Positions 62,432 to 64,000 of a stretch of DNA of 64,000 bases are shown one piece after another. The notes beneath the pieces are model-generated. The model saw nothing but the letters and a program-made list of their open reading frames with translations. It had not been told where the DNA came from and ran no database searches. Location of the stretch: positions 1 to 64,000 of the forward strand of contig CAMDEE010000005.1 of the NCBI GenBank assembly GCA_945895375.1, written 5' to 3'. The position numbers and the translations under genes were made by a program. Position 1 is the first letter of the stretch. Every line of letters begins with the position of its first letter. Source of the DNA: Auritidibacter sp. Marseille-P8566 (lineage in GTDB: Bacteria; Actinomycetota; Actinomycetes; Actinomycetales; Microbacteriaceae).

Positions 62432-63799
62432 ATGAACCTTTCAGCTTTCCAAACCTCCCTTTTTGACACCATAGGTGGACTTCCAGTGCACCCGCTAGCC
62501 GTTCACGTGGCTGTGGTGTTTCTTCCGCTTTCAGCGCTAGCTCTAGGGATTCTAATCTTTGTTCCTAAGTGGAGAAAAGCATATTTGCCCCTAACTCTCA
62601 TAGGTCTATCAATCGCAACAGTATTTACATTCATCGCTAAAGAGTCTGGTGCTGCTCTAGGAGATCGGGTTGGTGAACCGCAGACCCATGAAGATTTAGG
62701 CGAGATCCTGTTCCCAGCATCTGTCGGCCTATTGGCTGTTGGAGTGGCGTTCTACTTTCTACAGAAGTCAGATCGTCCAAAGTGGATGATTCAAACAGCG
62801 GCAGGAGTAGCGGTAGCGGCGATTGTTTCTGTGTCAGCACTGACCTACTTTGTTGGCCACACTGGAGCAGAAGCAACCTGGGCTAAACGAATTGGCCCAA
62901 TAGATGCCAGCCCGACTCCAACACCTACTGATTCAGAGACTCCTGGAACAGGCCTAACCGCAGCCCAGGTTGCAAAACACAACAAAGCAGCAGACTGTTG
63001 GGTTACTATCGAGAGTTCGGTCTATGACCTAACCTCATACATTCAGCAGCACCCAGGAGGCTCAGGTGTTCTGACTAATCTTTGTGGCACAGATGCTACT
63101 TCGGCTTTCAAGTCTCAGCACGCAGCAGAGATGGCTCCAGCCAGCGCACTTGCTGCTCTGAAGATTGGAAAGATTGGTGCAGTTCCAACTACAACACCTA
63201 AGCCAACATCTAAACCAACCCTAACTACAACACCAAAACCTACTGCAGGTGGTTACACAAAAGCTGAGGTTGCTAAACACAGCACAGCATCGGACTGCTG
63301 GAGCATTGTGAACAAGAATGTTTACAACCTAACTACCTACGTTTCATCACATCCGGGTGGTTCAGCTGTTATCAAGGCAATCTGCGGCAAAGATGGAACA
63401 GCTGCCTTCAAAGGTCAACACTCAGGCCAATCAACCCCTATAAGTGTTCTTGCTGGTTTCAAGCTTGGAGCACTAGCGGCATCAACAGATCCTGATCCAG
63501 TTGCAAAGACATACACCTCTGCTCAGATTGCGACGCATAATTCAGGAGCAAGTTGTTGGGGGCTAGTAAACAAAAACGTCTATGACCTAACCAGTTATGT
63601 TGAATCACACCCAGGAGGGGTAGCAGCTATAACTGCTTTATGTGGGAAGGATGCAACAGCAGCATTCACTGGTCAGCACGGTGGTGAATCAAGCCCAACT
63701 AATGTTCTGGCTAGTTTCAAACTAGGAACTCTGAGTGGAACAAACACTTTGCAGCCAGCCTCAAGGGTTGACGAGGAAGAGGAAGAGGAAGAGGACTAA
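62432..63799 (+). CDS. Membrane-anchored triple cytochrome b5-domain protein
   Basis: 455 aa. The N-terminal 150 residues have about four helices and a HPLAVHVAVVFLPL start, as in DUF2231 proteins. Three cytochrome b5-like heme modules follow, each with axial His pairs: H207/H230, H307/H330, H393/H416 (HPGG and F..QH). Each has a conserved Cys pair (C189/C218, C289/C318, C375/C404). Thr/Pro linkers and an acidic tail (EEEEEEED) complete it. The heme domains probably face outside and pass electrons. Confidence 0.87.
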   Translation: MNLSAFQTSLFDTIGGLPVHPLAVHVAVVFLPLSALALGILIFVPKWRKAYLPLTLIGLSIATVFTFIAKESGAALGDRVGEPQTHEDLGEILFPASVGLLAVGVAFYFLQKSDRPKWMIQTAAGVAVAAIVSVSALTYFVGHTGAEATWAKRIGPIDASPTPTPTDSETPGTGLTAAQVAKHNKAADCWVTIESSVYDLTSYIQQHPGGSGVLTNLCGTDATSAFKSQHAAEMAPASALAALKIGKIGAVPTTTPKPTSKPTLTTTPKPTAGGYTKAEVAKHSTASDCWSIVNKNVYNLTTYVSSHPGGSAVIKAICGKDGTAAFKGQHSGQSTPISVLAGFKLGALAASTDPDPVAKTYTSAQIATHNSGASCWGLVNKNVYDLTSYVESHPGGVAAITALCGKDATAAFTGQHGGESSPTNVLASFKLGTLSGTNTLQPASRVDEEEEEEED

Positions 63800-63802
63800 G
63801 TC

Positions 63803-64000
63803 CTACTTCACTTCTCGGCTATAGGTCACAAACTCAGATAGCTCAGCTATTCCTTCATATAGGGATCTAGCCAACTTATTGTCTTTGTGAGTTTCCCAGT
63901 AAATCTTCTCTGAACCTCTAGCCCTAGCTGGTTCATCTAATGCAAGGATTAGCGCTTTACCAATACCGTTGCCTCGATGTTCAGGATTTACGAAGAGATC
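63803..64000 (-). CDS. GNAT acetyltransferase, C-terminal part (partial)
   Basis: The last 65 residues of a minus-strand gene whose start lies beyond the window. DLFVNPEHRGNGIGKALIL is the acetyl-CoA loop and ends of the GNAT core; EKIYWETHKDNKLARSLYE follows, so it acetylates a small amine or N-terminus. The stop TAG is at 63803-63805. Confidence 0.85.
   Translation of the reverse strand, partial: DLFVNPEHRGNGIGKALILALDEPARARGSEKIYWETHKDNKLARSLYEGIAELSEFVTYSREVK

Noticed and set aside
62421-62435. Four-codon mini-ORF (ATG TTT GAA GTA TGA) overlapping the cytochrome b5 gene start
   Set aside because: Its ATG is only one base from AGGAG, too close for efficient initiation; the overlap is probably accidental.

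Overview
The window looks like a chromosomal segment of a small-genome, moderately low-GC actinobacterium, most plausibly a planktonic freshwater Microbacteriaceae ('Luna' lineage such as Rhodoluna/Aquiluna). This rests on three things. First, the order hadA-hadB-murB, aminotransferase, tRNA-Trp, secE, nusG, rplK, rplA is characteristically actinobacterial. Second, genes are tightly packed, often overlapping by a few bases, with many GTG/TTG starts. Third, NusG carries a long acidic N-terminal extension and there is a MshD-like tandem GNAT protein. The lineage is an inference; no rRNA is present.

Layout. 0-3.8 kb: two divergent GH13 glycosidases sharing a LacI/cre-type operator. 3.8-4 kb: tRNA-Thr and tRNA-Met. 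4-9.1 kb: dehydratase pair, MurB, LysE exporter, a secreted protein and an aminotransferase. 9.1-10 kb: PrlF-YhaV toxin-antitoxin. 10.1-12.7 kb: tRNA-Trp, secE, nusG, rplK, rplA. 12.7-37.2 kb: a long accessory insert between rplA and rplJ. It holds an Orn/Lys/Arg decarboxylase, an AbiF-type gene with an upstream hairpin RNA, a group of orphan small genes, an HNH nuclease, an unusual restriction-modification locus (20.9-25.6 kb), a fructokinase, a cluster of small membrane proteins (one frameshifted), HAD and redoxin genes, a repeat-rich DEAD-box helicase, a DUF3800 gene flanked by two copies of a structured repeat, a secreted alpha-amylase and a kinase-like protein. 37.2-38.3 kb: rplJ-rplL with a leader attenuator and a strong terminator. 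38.3-42 kb: cystathionine beta-synthase and MetB, with a HTH-PIN toxin-antitoxin pair wedged between them. 42-50 kb: methyltransferase, polar amino-acid ABC transporter, saccharopine-dehydrogenase-like protein, tandem GNAT, GMC oxidoreductase, EamA transporter. 50-64 kb: ion permease, ADP-ribosylglycohydrolase, PQQ-type sugar dehydrogenase, a large secreted binding protein, TrkH/TrkA, homocysteine methyltransferase, PsiE, and a membrane protein with three cytochrome b5 domains.

How it fits together: the organism takes up and breaks down alpha-glucans (three GH13 enzymes, fructokinase, sugar dehydrogenase, a possible carbohydrate-binding secreted protein) and recycles sulfur amino acids (Cbs, MetB, homocysteine methyltransferase). 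It carries a notable defence load: AbiF, HNH, the restriction-modification locus and two TA pairs.

The best candidate for something undescribed is the 20.97-25.61 kb locus. Two 2[4Fe-4S] ferredoxin domains are each fused to a PD-(D/E)XK-like nuclease domain, one with an apparently complete active site and one altered, next to a likely DNA-recognition protein and two different amino-methyltransferases.
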